From the NCBI GenBank assembly GCA_004555055.1, contig SFJN01000055.1, positions 1 to 13,363 on the forward strand: DNA of 13,363 nucleotides, read 5' to 3'. The translations under genes and the position numbers were made by a program. Positions 1-8,176 of this stretch are shown here, in pieces. The first letter of the stretch is position 1. Each line of letters starts with the position of its first letter. The notes below the pieces were generated by a model that made no database searches, had not been told where the DNA came from, and saw only the letters and a program-made list of their open reading frames with translations. Source of the stretch: Bacteroidales bacterium. GTDB lineage: Bacteria; Bacteroidota; Bacteroidia; Bacteroidales; Bacteroidaceae.

Positions 1-97
1 TAAACACTTACATAGCCCGCTATGCGCGTGTTTGCAGGACAGAAATCTACTGTGCGATAGTTCGAAAACTGTCTCAAGCTAATTTATAGAACATCCC
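1..97. repeat. Direct repeat, copy A (right part of a putative small mobile element)
   Basis: Bases 1-97 match 8829-8925 in the same orientation with no gaps; five differences in this span and a sixth at base 98, all transitions. The 5' part folds as a hairpin: AAACAC (2-7) with GTGTTT (28-33) and CATAG (11-15) with CTATG (20-24), loop CCCG. The right end (about 75-97) has the same terminal sequence that at copy B forms an inverted repeat with 8739-8761. The copy begins at the window edge, so its left half, if present, is outside. It lies about 125 bp beyond the stop codon of the metallophosphoesterase gene. No coding sequence is recognised in it. Confidence 0.85.
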
Positions 98-155
98 TAT
101 ATTGTTAGGAATGCTGGATTCGGACGAAGTGCAGCATCTACGGTAAGCAGTAGCA

Positions 156-195
156 ATCCCCTGTCATTACTCTTGGGAAAGTCTTGACAGGGGAT
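156..195 (-). terminator. Stem-loop after the metallophosphoesterase gene
   Basis: ATCCCCTGTCA (156-166) and TGACAGGGGAT (185-195) form a perfect 11-bp inverted repeat with an 18-nt loop, 27 bp past the stop codon of the minus-strand gene ending at 222. On the minus strand it is followed by TGCTACTGC and not by a U-tract, so it is not a textbook intrinsic terminator. It may be a transcript 3' end or a stabilising hairpin. A weaker hairpin (ATGCTG 111-116 with CAGCAT 132-137) follows. The stem is directly visible; the function is inferred from position. Confidence 0.5.
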
Positions 196-221
196 GTCGT
201 AAAAGGGGATGGTTCAATGAA

Positions 222-1163
222 TTATTTCCCTGCAAGGCGGGTGAACGAGTAGATGACGGTACCCGTTTTGTCGACCATGTTCCATACCAGTTTTGTCTGG
301 TCGGCAGTGATGACGGAAAACCCGGGTTCGCCGCTGCAGAATACCGTTCCCTCTGTGCTGCCAACCTCACGGGCGAGTGAACCCGCAGAATTGACCACAT
401 AGTCGATGCCGTCGTTACCACGGCGGATATGTTGGAAGTTGTGTACGTGTCCGCAGGCATAGACATCGACGTTGTCATGGCGGCGGATGACGCTTCCAAG
501 GCGTTGCTGCATGTCGGTACGTTCGCTCTCTGCCTTGTCGGTGTAGGCATAGATGGGGTGGTGTCCTACCACGATAATCCACTCCTCGGTGGCTGCCGTG
601 AGGGTGGCGTCGAGCCACGAAAGCTGGGCGTCGATGTCCTGTTCGCCGGCGTCGTGGTATTTCGCCGGATTGTGGCGGTAGCGTTCGATGAGCGGTGTGG
701 TGTCGACATAAACCACGCGGATGCTTGTTCCGTCGTCTTCGTAGACTTCGGTATAGTAACGTGCGGGCATCATCCACCGACGGCTCACACCGGCATAGTC
801 AAGCACTGCCTGGGTGTTGCCACGGTATTCGTGGTTGCCGAGTACGGGTTTCCAGGGAATCATCAGCGAGGGATGCGAGTAAACGAGCTCGAAGTTGGTG
901 GTCCACAGGGGGTCGCTGACGGACTGGATGCCGTAGAAGTGATGGACGTCGCCAGCAGCAATGACGCATTCCGGACCGATGACGGTGGCCATTTCGCCCA
1001 TGACTTCGGCAATGGGTTTCTGGTCGTAGTATCCGTTGCGTCCGAGGTCGTTGCCCATAAAGAGGTTGACATTGCCTTTGAGTTTTTTCCACACCTCGGG
1101 GGTCTGTGCCGGCATGCTCAGGGCGGTGCATGCCACGAGGGCAAGGATTGCAAGTCTTTTCAT
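222..1163 (-). CDS. Exported metallophosphoesterase, purple/tartrate-resistant acid phosphatase-like
   Basis: A 313-residue calcineurin-like phosphoesterase. The N-terminus (Lys-Arg, then a hydrophobic stretch to about residue 19) looks like a signal peptide, so it acts in the periplasm or on the surface. The dimetal-site motifs are in order: D39 in NDLGRNG, GDVHH at 71-75, GNHE at 109-112, GHHP at 200-203 and GHVHN at 238-242. Spacing and surrounding residues follow mammalian acid phosphatase type 5 closely, for instance GDVHHFYGIQ against GDNFYFTGVQ. The iron-binding tyrosine of true purple acid phosphatases is therefore His75 here, so the metal pair may differ. The start is 26 bp downstream of the TonB receptor stop, suggesting one transcript. 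The family hydrolyses phosphomonoesters; the substrate is unknown. The family call is firm, the role inferred. Confidence 0.9.
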   Translation of the reverse strand: MKRLAILALVACTALSMPAQTPEVWKKLKGNVNLFMGNDLGRNGYYDQKPIAEVMGEMATVIGPECVIAAGDVHHFYGIQSVSDPLWTTNFELVYSHPSLMIPWKPVLGNHEYRGNTQAVLDYAGVSRRWMMPARYYTEVYEDDGTSIRVVYVDTTPLIERYRHNPAKYHDAGEQDIDAQLSWLDATLTAATEEWIIVVGHHPIYAYTDKAESERTDMQQRLGSVIRRHDNVDVYACGHVHNFQHIRRGNDGIDYVVNSAGSLAREVGSTEGTVFCSGEPGFSVITADQTKLVWNMVDKTGTVIYSFTRLAGK

Positions 1164-1189
1164 TGTCGTTTTTTGATCGGTTTGAATGT

Positions 1190-4012
1190 TCAGAGGCTGA
1201 GTTTGATGCCGGCATTGATGCGTACGCCATAGTATTCAGCCTCCATGGTGCGGTGTACGGTACCCTGGTAATAGCGCAGGGGCTGGTTGAGGAGGTTTGT
1301 GGCCTCGCCGTAGACGGTCAGTCGCGCCTTGCGTCCGAAGGTGTACGATGCATTCGCGTCGAGGTGGTGTGCGGCGTCGTAATACCGGTCGAGGTCGCGG
1401 CATTCCATGTTCAGCTTGTCGATGAAGCTCGATGCATAGTTATATGAGACGCGGGCCTTCCATCCGGCTTTTTCGAAGCAGAGCGAAAGGTTGGCGGTGT
1501 GGGCAGGATTGCCCGCCATAGGCATTTCGGTGCCCTCGGCCATGCCTAAGCGTGGATTGTAGTTGTGGGTCCAGCTGTGGGTGTAGGTGTAGTTGCCGTA
1601 GAGTCCGAGGCTTTTGAGGGCGGGGTGTATGAAGCCGAAGTCGCGCTGATAGGCCACCTCTACGCCAAGCACGCGGGCATCGTAGGCATTGATGTTTTGC
1701 GTCATGCTGAACATTTCGTCGGCATAGTCCTTGGAAAGTCCCAGCTCGGAGCCGGTGTAGAAGCTTTCGGTCTCCACGTTGACGTGATGGATGTCCTTAT
1801 AGAAGATGCCTGCACTGACGAGGCCCACACCCCTGAAATAGTTGTCGGCAGAGAGGTCGATGTTCCATGCCCCTGAGGGGTCGATGTCCGGGTCGCCAAT
1901 CCATCCTTTCCGGTCGGCAAGGCTGTAGCTGCGGTTGGCAATCATCGCCGAGTACTTCGGACGCGACATGGTTCGGGTGACGGAGAACCGGAGGTTCGAC
2001 TCGGGGGTGATGGCATATTTCAGCAGGAAACTGGGGAGGATGTCCGTATAATAATGGTGATATTCCCCTGTAGGTTCCAGTTGCTCGTTGTCCTCGTCGT
2101 CGACCGTATATATCTTTCCGTCGGTGTGGAGGCGTGTGTTTTCCACACGGAGTCCGATGGTGGCGGAAACTTTTTCGGAGAATTTCTGGTCGAAACGCAC
2201 AAATCCCGCCGTGATGCGCTCCGTAGCGTTGTAGGCGGCAGCCTCCTCTTCGAGTACATGCTCGCCTTCGGCTTCAGGGAGTTCGAGGTTTGCCAGATAA
2301 CCCTTGCTGATGAAGGGCTGGTGCAGAGGGTATTGGCAGCCTGGGTAGTAGCCTTCGCGGATGCCGTTGCAGAGGTTGGAGCGCCAGTCGGGGGCAAAAT
2401 CCTTTTCGTAGGAGAGCTGTGAGATGTCGAAATCCTTGGTCTTGCTCACGAATTTTGCTCCGAAGCGGAGGGTGGAGCCGAAGTTGCCCTTCGAGATGGG
2501 GAGTTTGAAGTTTACCCTCGCTTTCCATTCGTCCTCCTCAACCTGCTGGTTGGTGCTGGTGAGTTCGTCAAGTTTCCATCCGTCGTTGTCGGTGCTTGGC
2601 ACCGCCATGGTGGAGTAGGGATGTCGTGCCCCCACGTCGTTGAAGGTGGAAGCCCAGTCGGTACCGTCGCTAAGTTTCACCCCAATGTAGCGCTCGTCGG
2701 GGCGGTCTTCGGTGGCACGGCTGAAGCTGACGGCCCAGTCGGTCTCGAGGATTCCGAAGTCGTGCTCGCCGTCGAGGGTGAAGTCCATGGTCTGCGAAAT
2801 CTCCTTACGGGCGTCGCGGCTGTTTCCGGCACCGCCCTTTGTCTGCAGTACCACGCTCTGCTTCTTGGCCTTTTCGTTGAGCTTCTTGTAACTGAGGCGG
2901 TAACGGTTTTCCCAGTCATTGCGGCGGTTGAAGAGTCCTTTGAAGGATATTTTATGGAGCGGCGAGAACTTGTAGTCGAGCGAGAGGGAGTAGCTCTGGC
3001 GTTCGCGCGTGACATAATATTGGCGTACCTGCGCTTCCTTGAGCGCCACAGTGCCCGGCTCGTCGCCCTGGACGTAGCTGAACTGTACGTTGTCGGAGCC
3101 GGCGGGGGTTACCTGGTACGATGCCGATGCCATAATGCCCAGACGGTCGTTGACGAAACGTTTGCCCCATGTTCCTCCAAGGTTGAGGAGGGGTTTTCCG
3201 CTGATGAGCGTACCGCCCGTGCCCGCCGTGATATTCAGGACACGCCGGTAGGGTGTGTTCTTGGTCACCAAGTTGATGGCGCCTCCAATGGCGTCACCGT
3301 CCATGTCGGCGGTAACCACCTTGTTCACCTCAATGCCCTCTATCATGTCGGCGGGGATAAGGTCGAGCTGTACGTTGCGGGTGTCGTCCTTGGCCGATGG
3401 CAGGCGGTTGCCGTTGACAGATACCGAGGAAAGGTCGGCCGAAGTGCCGCGTACCTGTCCGAAACGCGGCTCGCCCTGGTCGTACTGTACGTTGATGCCG
3501 CTGATGCGCTTCAGGGCATCGCCGATGTTCTGGTCGGGAAACTTACCCATTTGTATGGCGCTCACCACATTGGTGATGCCCATGTGCTGCTTCTGCAGTT
3601 GCATGGCACGCCGCTGTCCGTGGAAGGCGCCGATGACCTCTACCTCGGAAAGGGTGGTCACATCGCGAAGGACGAATTCCTCGTCAAGGCTGCCTTCGGT
3701 GATTCTCAGCGTCTTGGACACCGGGGCAAAGCCTACGTACGACACGGTCACCTCGTAGGTTCCGGACTTGAGATTGGGAAGTTTGAAGTTTCCGTTGACA
3801 TCGCTTGTGAAGACGCCCTTAATGCCTTTAATGGTGACGGTAGCTCCGGGCAGTGCGTTGTGGTCGCTGTCGACGACGCGGCCCGTAATGATGCCATTGA
3901 TTTCTGTCTTTTCGTTGGCCGGACTGTGGAATTTTCCAACGGCTGTGCAGGGCATACCTGCTGCAAGGGCGATGGAGAGGCTGGTAACGAAGAATCTCTT
4001 GTTGAAATGCAT
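1190..4012 (-). CDS. TonB-dependent outer-membrane receptor with N-terminal carboxypeptidase regulatory-like domain
   Basis: A 940-residue receptor for TonB-powered import of a ligand across the outer membrane. A signal peptide (about 1-26) is followed by a carboxypeptidase-D regulatory-like beta domain (about 40-105, with GRVVDSDHNALPGATVTIKG). Then comes the plug (about 125-255), with FPDQNIGDALKRISGINV, then RGTSADLSSVSVNG and ADMDGDAIGGAINLVTKN, and a 22-strand-type barrel to the end. The plug wording resembles the TonB-Xanth-Caul (TIGR01782-like) group more than SusC, and no SusD partner is present. The C-terminus reads GIKLSL, lacking the usual terminal aromatic residue. It is the first gene of a probable two-gene operon with the metallophosphoesterase, so a phosphorylated or phosphate-related ligand is plausible but unproven. 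No anti-sigma or sigma gene is adjacent. Confidence 0.92.
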   Translation of the reverse strand: MHFNKRFFVTSLSIALAAGMPCTAVGKFHSPANEKTEINGIITGRVVDSDHNALPGATVTIKGIKGVFTSDVNGNFKLPNLKSGTYEVTVSYVGFAPVSKTLRITEGSLDEEFVLRDVTTLSEVEVIGAFHGQRRAMQLQKQHMGITNVVSAIQMGKFPDQNIGDALKRISGINVQYDQGEPRFGQVRGTSADLSSVSVNGNRLPSAKDDTRNVQLDLIPADMIEGIEVNKVVTADMDGDAIGGAINLVTKNTPYRRVLNITAGTGGTLISGKPLLNLGGTWGKRFVNDRLGIMASASYQVTPAGSDNVQFSYVQGDEPGTVALKEAQVRQYYVTRERQSYSLSLDYKFSPLHKISFKGLFNRRNDWENRYRLSYKKLNEKAKKQSVVLQTKGGAGNSRDARKEISQTMDFTLDGEHDFGILETDWAVSFSRATEDRPDERYIGVKLSDGTDWASTFNDVGARHPYSTMAVPSTDNDGWKLDELTSTNQQVEEDEWKARVNFKLPISKGNFGSTLRFGAKFVSKTKDFDISQLSYEKDFAPDWRSNLCNGIREGYYPGCQYPLHQPFISKGYLANLELPEAEGEHVLEEEAAAYNATERITAGFVRFDQKFSEKVSATIGLRVENTRLHTDGKIYTVDDEDNEQLEPTGEYHHYYTDILPSFLLKYAITPESNLRFSVTRTMSRPKYSAMIANRSYSLADRKGWIGDPDIDPSGAWNIDLSADNYFRGVGLVSAGIFYKDIHHVNVETESFYTGSELGLSKDYADEMFSMTQNINAYDARVLGVEVAYQRDFGFIHPALKSLGLYGNYTYTHSWTHNYNPRLGMAEGTEMPMAGNPAHTANLSLCFEKAGWKARVSYNYASSFIDKLNMECRDLDRYYDAAHHLDANASYTFGRKARLTVYGEATNLLNQPLRYYQGTVHRTMEAEYYGVRINAGIKLSL

Positions 4013-4229
4013 TTGGTTTGTGCTTACTTACTTTCTTTCTTGCGGCTTTGCAGCTATGGTCTTTAGTGGAACTTAAAGGGGGGGGATTTTATCAGTTTTA
4101 AAAGAGAAAATCTGCGCCCCTGCCGTCATCATCCGTTTGGTAATGTGCTGGTCTTTTCAAGTTCTGTCCTGTCTCTCTTGGGGGAGAGAAGCTTGCCTGC
4201 AAACCGCTGTGAGACTGCGTTTGTGTTGG

Positions 4230-4237
4230 CAAAGGTA
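4230..4237 (-). promoter_or_regulatory. Candidate -7 box of the TonB receptor operon
   Basis: The minus strand reads TACCTTTG, an exact match to the Bacteroidota -7 consensus TAnnTTTG. No clear -33 TTTG is seen 19-23 bp upstream, where the sequence is AT-rich. If used, the transcript would have a leader of about 215 nt. The box is directly visible; promoter activity is an inference. Confidence 0.45.
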
Positions 4238-4380
4238 TAAAGAAGTTTGGAAAATTTATATCTTTTTCCAGTTTCTTCATGCAATGTTCAACGTTTTGTC
4301 ATAATGTCTGACGCAAATTAGCAGGATTGCTATATATACATCTCAAAACAGATTGCATTGTGCGATGTGGTGCGGACAAG

Positions 4381-4425
4381 AAAAATCCGGGAGCGTTTCC
4401 ATCTGATTATGGAGATGCTCCCGGA
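4381..4425 (-). terminator. Intrinsic terminator of the T9SS cargo gene
   Basis: TCCGGGAGC (4386-4394) pairs perfectly with GCTCCCGGA (4417-4425). Inside, after a 3x3 internal loop, TCCAT (4398-4402) pairs with ATGGA (4409-4413). On the minus strand the stem is followed at once by five Ts and then CTTG. It lies about 105 bp past the stop codon at 4531. The GC-rich 9-bp stem plus U-tract makes it the clearest terminator here, and it should insulate the T9SS gene from the TonB receptor operon. Confidence 0.88.
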
Positions 4426-4530
4426 CTTAGAGGGTATGTGGACAAGGGATTTCCGGTGATTGAGGAGAGGGGGGCGTGTTTTTCGCTTAGGAAAAGGCGG
4501 CGAACCCCGTTACCGGATGGTGCTGTGTGC

Positions 4531-7500
4531 TCAGCGTACGATGACCTTGCGGCTTGTCTTTCCGTCGGTGACGAGGTAGATGCCTGTGGGGCAAGAGGTG
4601 AAGTCCTCCACCTTTTCGGTGGTACGTACGAGCGTTCCTGCCGCATTGAAGATGCGGAGTGCACGTCCGTCGGGCGAGAGTGTGCGGATACCTCCGTCGG
4701 TGGCTGTGGCGCTGAAGGTGAGCGGTGCGGTGGTGGCAACTGCCTCTATGCCGTCGGGTTCGGACTCGTAGAAGCGGATGTCGTAGAGGAAAAGGTATTC
4801 GCAGTATGCTGCGGAGCAGGCCTGGAAGGCATAGTACCAGGTGCCGTCGACGTTGTTGTCGAACGAGAGTTGGTAGACTGCGATTTCCCCCTCTTCGTCC
4901 ATCGTGGGAACCTGAGGCAGGTCGAGGAGTACGGTGCGCTGTGCCTCGGGCGTCTTGCCACGGCCGAGGGTGACACGGAGCGATTCGGGATAGTCACCGT
5001 TCGACGAGAAGGTTCCGAACTGTAGGGTGTAGTTCTTGCCGGCCTTCAGGTGGAGGGGCGGCGAGATGAGCCAGTCGTCGGCAGGTGCGGCATAGTTGTA
5101 GGGGTAGTATGCCGAATGGGTGCCGTCATCATAGAACCAGGTGTAGCGGTCGGCGTTGTTGTCGATGACGGTGTAGTAGTTGTAGAGGTCGTACTCCGTG
5201 CGGAAGATGCCTCCGAAGGGAGGTTCGATGGGGTCGCCCACCACAATCATCTTGCTCTGCGCCCCTTCGATGGCCTGGTCGCCGTTGCAGGAGTAAACGG
5301 CGTAGACATAGCGGCTGATTTCGGAAGGCAGCGTTTCGGTGAAGCGGCATTCCTGGAGTCCGTCGGCGACAACGTCGTAGCCGGGATAGCGTACCACGCG
5401 GTAGCGGAGTTCGTCGGGGTTGTACGGTGCACCGTTGATGCCGGTTTCCGGAGCCTTCCAGGTGAGGGTGACGGTACGGCCGTCTTCGGTGATTTCAACG
5501 TCGGTGGGCGCTGCGGGATAATCGTATCCTACCACAATCTGGCGGTGGATGGTGATGCCTTCGCCGGCATCGCTGATGGCGGTAAAATAGAGCGTGTGTA
5601 CACCGCGCTGGGCTGTGAAGGGTAGGGATACGTATGCATCGGGCGTGCTTTCGCCTTCGATGAGGATGCCTCCTTCGCGGCGGTCGGTGATGCGGTAGCG
5701 GAGCTTTTCGTCAAGCTCGTGGCCGTTGTACGCAAGTGAAGGCATGTTGAACGAAAGTGTGCCGGAGGTGGCACCGGTGGATTCTGGGATGAATTCCACG
5801 TCGGTGATGGCAGCAGGTGCCCGCAAGGCAGGCTCCGTCAGGTAGGCTCCGCTGATGCCATACACCTGGGTGACCCATGTGCGGAGGGTGGCAACGGCGT
5901 TTTCGGGGTTGAGTTCGAAGATGGCGGCATATTCCTGGCCAAGTGCCATGCTGCTGCTGCCGAACATCCAGTAGAAGTGGCCGGTGGAATTGTCGCAGAC
6001 GAGCGACTGGCGGTACTTCATGTTGTACAGAATGTCCTCGGGCATCAGGTTGGCAGCCTGAATTTCGCCCACGTCCACCATGTTTCCGGTAGAGGGGTCG
6101 ATTCGTGCAAGGAAGTGCCGCTGGTCGCCCGTCTTGTAGTCTTCGGTGAGGTAGATGGCATAGAGGAGGCCGTCGGCGTTGCACGACAGGGTGAGGAAGT
6201 TCTTCCGGTAGTCGAGGGCGTCGGTGAGGCGCTTGAAAGTACCGTCCTCGGGGTTGATGGCGACGATGTACGAGTCGGTATAGTCGCGCAGCAGGCCATA
6301 GACGCGGTTGTCCTTCGGGTTGTAGGCAAGGGCCTTGGTGGTGCACTGTCCGCCGGAACTGAGGGGGACGTCGAGCATGACGTCGTAGGTCTGTGCGTCG
6401 AGGACGAGCCAGTGGGGAGTTTCTTCCTGCAGGTTGCCGGTATGGTTGAACTCAATGGCGTAGAGCCGTCCGTTGTGGTAGACGCATCCTCCGGAGAGGG
6501 AGATTTCCTTTTCAGGTTCGGTAAGCGAGGGGTTGTAGCCGTCGTCGTAGGCGAGGCTGAAGATGCCGCGCGGACCGAGGGTATACTCGTCGAGCTGGGT
6601 GTGGACGAAGGCTGCATAGAGGTCTACGCCCTCGGGGGTGAGGCGTTCGTGATAGGGCAATTCTACCTTTACACCGGGGTTGTCGTTGTCGTCAAGGATG
6701 GTTTCCGCTTCTTCGTTCCATACGGGCATGGCATCGCCGCTTCCGCTTCCGCTGCTCAAAATCTCGGTGATGGTGGCGGAACGGATGTCGAGCGAGTTGC
6801 CGATGTAGGTGGCGTGGAACCCGAAGCAGTAGGTCCCTGACGTGCTGACCTCGAACTGTGCGGTCTCGAGGGTGGTGTAGCCGTTGACTGCCAGTTTGTC
6901 CTGTGTCTCAAGGATGCGGGTGTGTGCCAGTGAATCCTGTGCATTTCCGATGGTGATGTCGAAAGATGCCGGATAGCTGCTGCTGGTCTTGGCCTCATAG
7001 GAGAGCGTGTAGCGGTGACCGGCTTCAAGGTCTACGGTCGGGGTGAAGAGCCAGGCGTTTGCCAGCTTGTTGATGGCTCCGATGTAGCAGCTGTGATAGT
7101 CGAAGAGCCATTGAGGCGATTCAAAGCCGTTCTGTATATTCCACTTCTCGAAGCTGGCCTTGGAATCAATCTTGAAGGTTCCTACCTCCTTGCTTCCTCC
7201 CTTGAAGTCGTCGAGGTTGATGGTCCGTGAGGTGCTTTGGCTGCGGTGTCCGTCGAGGACGAAACGCACGGAGAAGGTATGAGCCCCTGAGAATGTTTCG
7301 GGCGTCACTTCGGCTTCGCACAGTGAGGCGGGCTTCACGTTGTCAATCGTCTTGAGTACCTTGTCGTCCATGCAGACCTCTGCGGTCATGTTGCGCGTGA
7401 TGATGGTGCCTTCGGTATCGCGGTTGGGGGCATACCATTTGAGCCCAACGCTTTGGGTGTCGGGATGTCCGTTGGCTGTCATGTCGGGTGCTGCTGTCGG

Positions 7501-8037
7501 ACATTGTCCGCCGGTGGCAAGTATCCGTACACTCTTGAGGACGATGATGCCGTCGGTGAATGCTGCGGCATGGTGTATGCCAAGGTGCTGCGTGCCGTTC
7601 CTTTCGGCCACAAAGTGGTAACGCCGGGTGACAAGTCCGGTGTGGAAATTGTAGGTGTCGGCGGTTATCACTTGCGTGGCAGCTCCGGGTGTGGCGCTGG
7701 AAGCAAGCGTATATTGCAGATTTGCCGTGTTGAAGGCTCCGCGTAGGGCTACTGTAGTCTCAAGGGTGTAGTGCTGGCCGGCAGTGAGGTTGAATGCGGG
7801 TGAAAACGCCCAGTCGTCGGCCTGCGAACCAATGGCCATATCGTTATATGCCAAACCGTTGAGGTTCGGTGTGAGTTTCCATGTGCAGGCGTCGCCATTG
7901 GCATCGTTGACGGTCCATCCCTGCATACCGCTGTCTGTGCTGAGGAATGTGGTATTCAGGATATAGTCCCGGTTTTCGGCTGATGCCTGAAAAATCGGAA
8001 GTGCCGATGCAAGGACGGTGAGCAAAAGATGTTTCAT
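4531..8037 (-). CDS. Large multidomain T9SS-secreted protein (jelly-roll modules, propeller-like centre, fibronectin III, sorting tail)
   Basis: A 1168-residue exported protein. I chose the ATG at 8037 because it gives a clean signal peptide (MKHLLLTVLASALPIFQASA); the open frame runs 35 codons further upstream into the leader. Three jelly-roll, cleaved-adhesin-like modules lie near residues 22-173, 275-427 and 938-1091. Each has the pattern W-[AL]-[FI]-[ST]-P ... L-x-A-G-x-x-Y-T-L (76-92, 329-345, 989-1005). After a Ser/Gly linker (429-434), residues 480-730 have repeated features such as LAYNPKDNRVYGL and IVAINPEDGTF that suggest a beta-propeller. Two fibronectin-III-like domains follow (743-837, 840-934). 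The last 50 residues (LRIFNAAGTLVRT ... CPTGIYLVTDGK ... VIVR) look like a type A T9SS sorting domain. No catalytic motif is seen, so adhesion or ligand binding is likelier than catalysis. It is probably a single-gene transcript. Confidence 0.85.
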   Translation of the reverse strand: MKHLLLTVLASALPIFQASAENRDYILNTTFLSTDSGMQGWTVNDANGDACTWKLTPNLNGLAYNDMAIGSQADDWAFSPAFNLTAGQHYTLETTVALRGAFNTANLQYTLASSATPGAATQVITADTYNFHTGLVTRRYHFVAERNGTQHLGIHHAAAFTDGIIVLKSVRILATGGQCPTAAPDMTANGHPDTQSVGLKWYAPNRDTEGTIITRNMTAEVCMDDKVLKTIDNVKPASLCEAEVTPETFSGAHTFSVRFVLDGHRSQSTSRTINLDDFKGGSKEVGTFKIDSKASFEKWNIQNGFESPQWLFDYHSCYIGAINKLANAWLFTPTVDLEAGHRYTLSYEAKTSSSYPASFDITIGNAQDSLAHTRILETQDKLAVNGYTTLETAQFEVSTSGTYCFGFHATYIGNSLDIRSATITEILSSGSGSGDAMPVWNEEAETILDDNDNPGVKVELPYHERLTPEGVDLYAAFVHTQLDEYTLGPRGIFSLAYDDGYNPSLTEPEKEISLSGGCVYHNGRLYAIEFNHTGNLQEETPHWLVLDAQTYDVMLDVPLSSGGQCTTKALAYNPKDNRVYGLLRDYTDSYIVAINPEDGTFKRLTDALDYRKNFLTLSCNADGLLYAIYLTEDYKTGDQRHFLARIDPSTGNMVDVGEIQAANLMPEDILYNMKYRQSLVCDNSTGHFYWMFGSSSMALGQEYAAIFELNPENAVATLRTWVTQVYGISGAYLTEPALRAPAAITDVEFIPESTGATSGTLSFNMPSLAYNGHELDEKLRYRITDRREGGILIEGESTPDAYVSLPFTAQRGVHTLYFTAISDAGEGITIHRQIVVGYDYPAAPTDVEITEDGRTVTLTWKAPETGINGAPYNPDELRYRVVRYPGYDVVADGLQECRFTETLPSEISRYVYAVYSCNGDQAIEGAQSKMIVVGDPIEPPFGGIFRTEYDLYNYYTVIDNNADRYTWFYDDGTHSAYYPYNYAAPADDWLISPPLHLKAGKNYTLQFGTFSSNGDYPESLRVTLGRGKTPEAQRTVLLDLPQVPTMDEEGEIAVYQLSFDNNVDGTWYYAFQACSAAYCEYLFLYDIRFYESEPDGIEAVATTAPLTFSATATDGGIRTLSPDGRALRIFNAAGTLVRTTEKVEDFTSCPTGIYLVTDGKTSRKVIVR

Positions 8038-8080
8038 GATGGTATGAAGTGTACTATAAAACAGGTTCAGTGTTTTTGCG

Positions 8081-8114
8081 TTGGATGTCATCCTTCGTTG
8101 GATGTCATCCTTCG
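8081..8114. repeat. Two exact 17-bp tandem repeats with palindromic cores in the T9SS gene leader
   Basis: TTGGATGTCATCCTTCG occurs at 8081-8097 and again at 8098-8114 with no mismatch. Each unit holds the inverted repeat GGATG-T-CATCC, at 8083-8093 and 8100-8110. They lie 44-77 bp upstream of the chosen ATG. Paired symmetrical sites spaced 17 bp apart suit a dimeric regulator; small RNA hairpins in the leader are the alternative. No TAnnTTTG box is visible nearby. The repeats are directly seen; a regulatory role is inferred. Confidence 0.7.
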
Positions 8115-8176
8115 TTTTCTTGCCATGGCATAGACTAAGCAAGCATGTCTCTGCCCATATGGCTTAACGAAAACGT

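Larger units (their letters stand above)
4013..4530. other. 518-bp gene-free region between the T9SS protein gene and the TonB receptor gene
   Basis: No convincing gene lies here. From high to low coordinate, in the direction of transcription, it holds the tail of the T9SS gene transcript with its terminator (4381-4425), then a TAnnTTTG-like -7 box (4230-4237), then a leader of about 215 nt for the TonB receptor. The leader has a 6-bp hairpin (TCTCTC 4172-4177 with GAGAGA 4184-4189), a run of eight Gs on the plus strand (4078-4085), and short AAAG/TAAG tandem units just ahead of the start codon. I do not recognise a known riboswitch in the leader. Confidence 0.6.

Noticed and set aside
2621..4066. 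Long plus-strand open frame (481 codons) opposite the TonB receptor
   Set aside because: It mirrors the receptor gene, has a composition typical of an antisense frame (Val, Gly, Ala and Leu runs) and shows no recognisable domain. The minus-strand product has a full receptor architecture.
4098..4280. 60-codon minus-strand open frame in the TonB receptor leader
   Set aside because: It overlaps the candidate -7 box, ends before the receptor and has no recognisable feature; it is probably chance.
5977..6840. Plus-strand open frame (287 codons) opposite the T9SS protein gene
   Set aside because: It lies wholly within the well-supported minus-strand gene and has no domain or start context; other such frames (429-1232, 4327-5025) are the same kind of shadow.
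8038..8142. 35-codon N-terminal extension of the T9SS protein
   Set aside because: It would bury the clear signal peptide and translate the tandem repeats; the ATG at 8037 is the better start.
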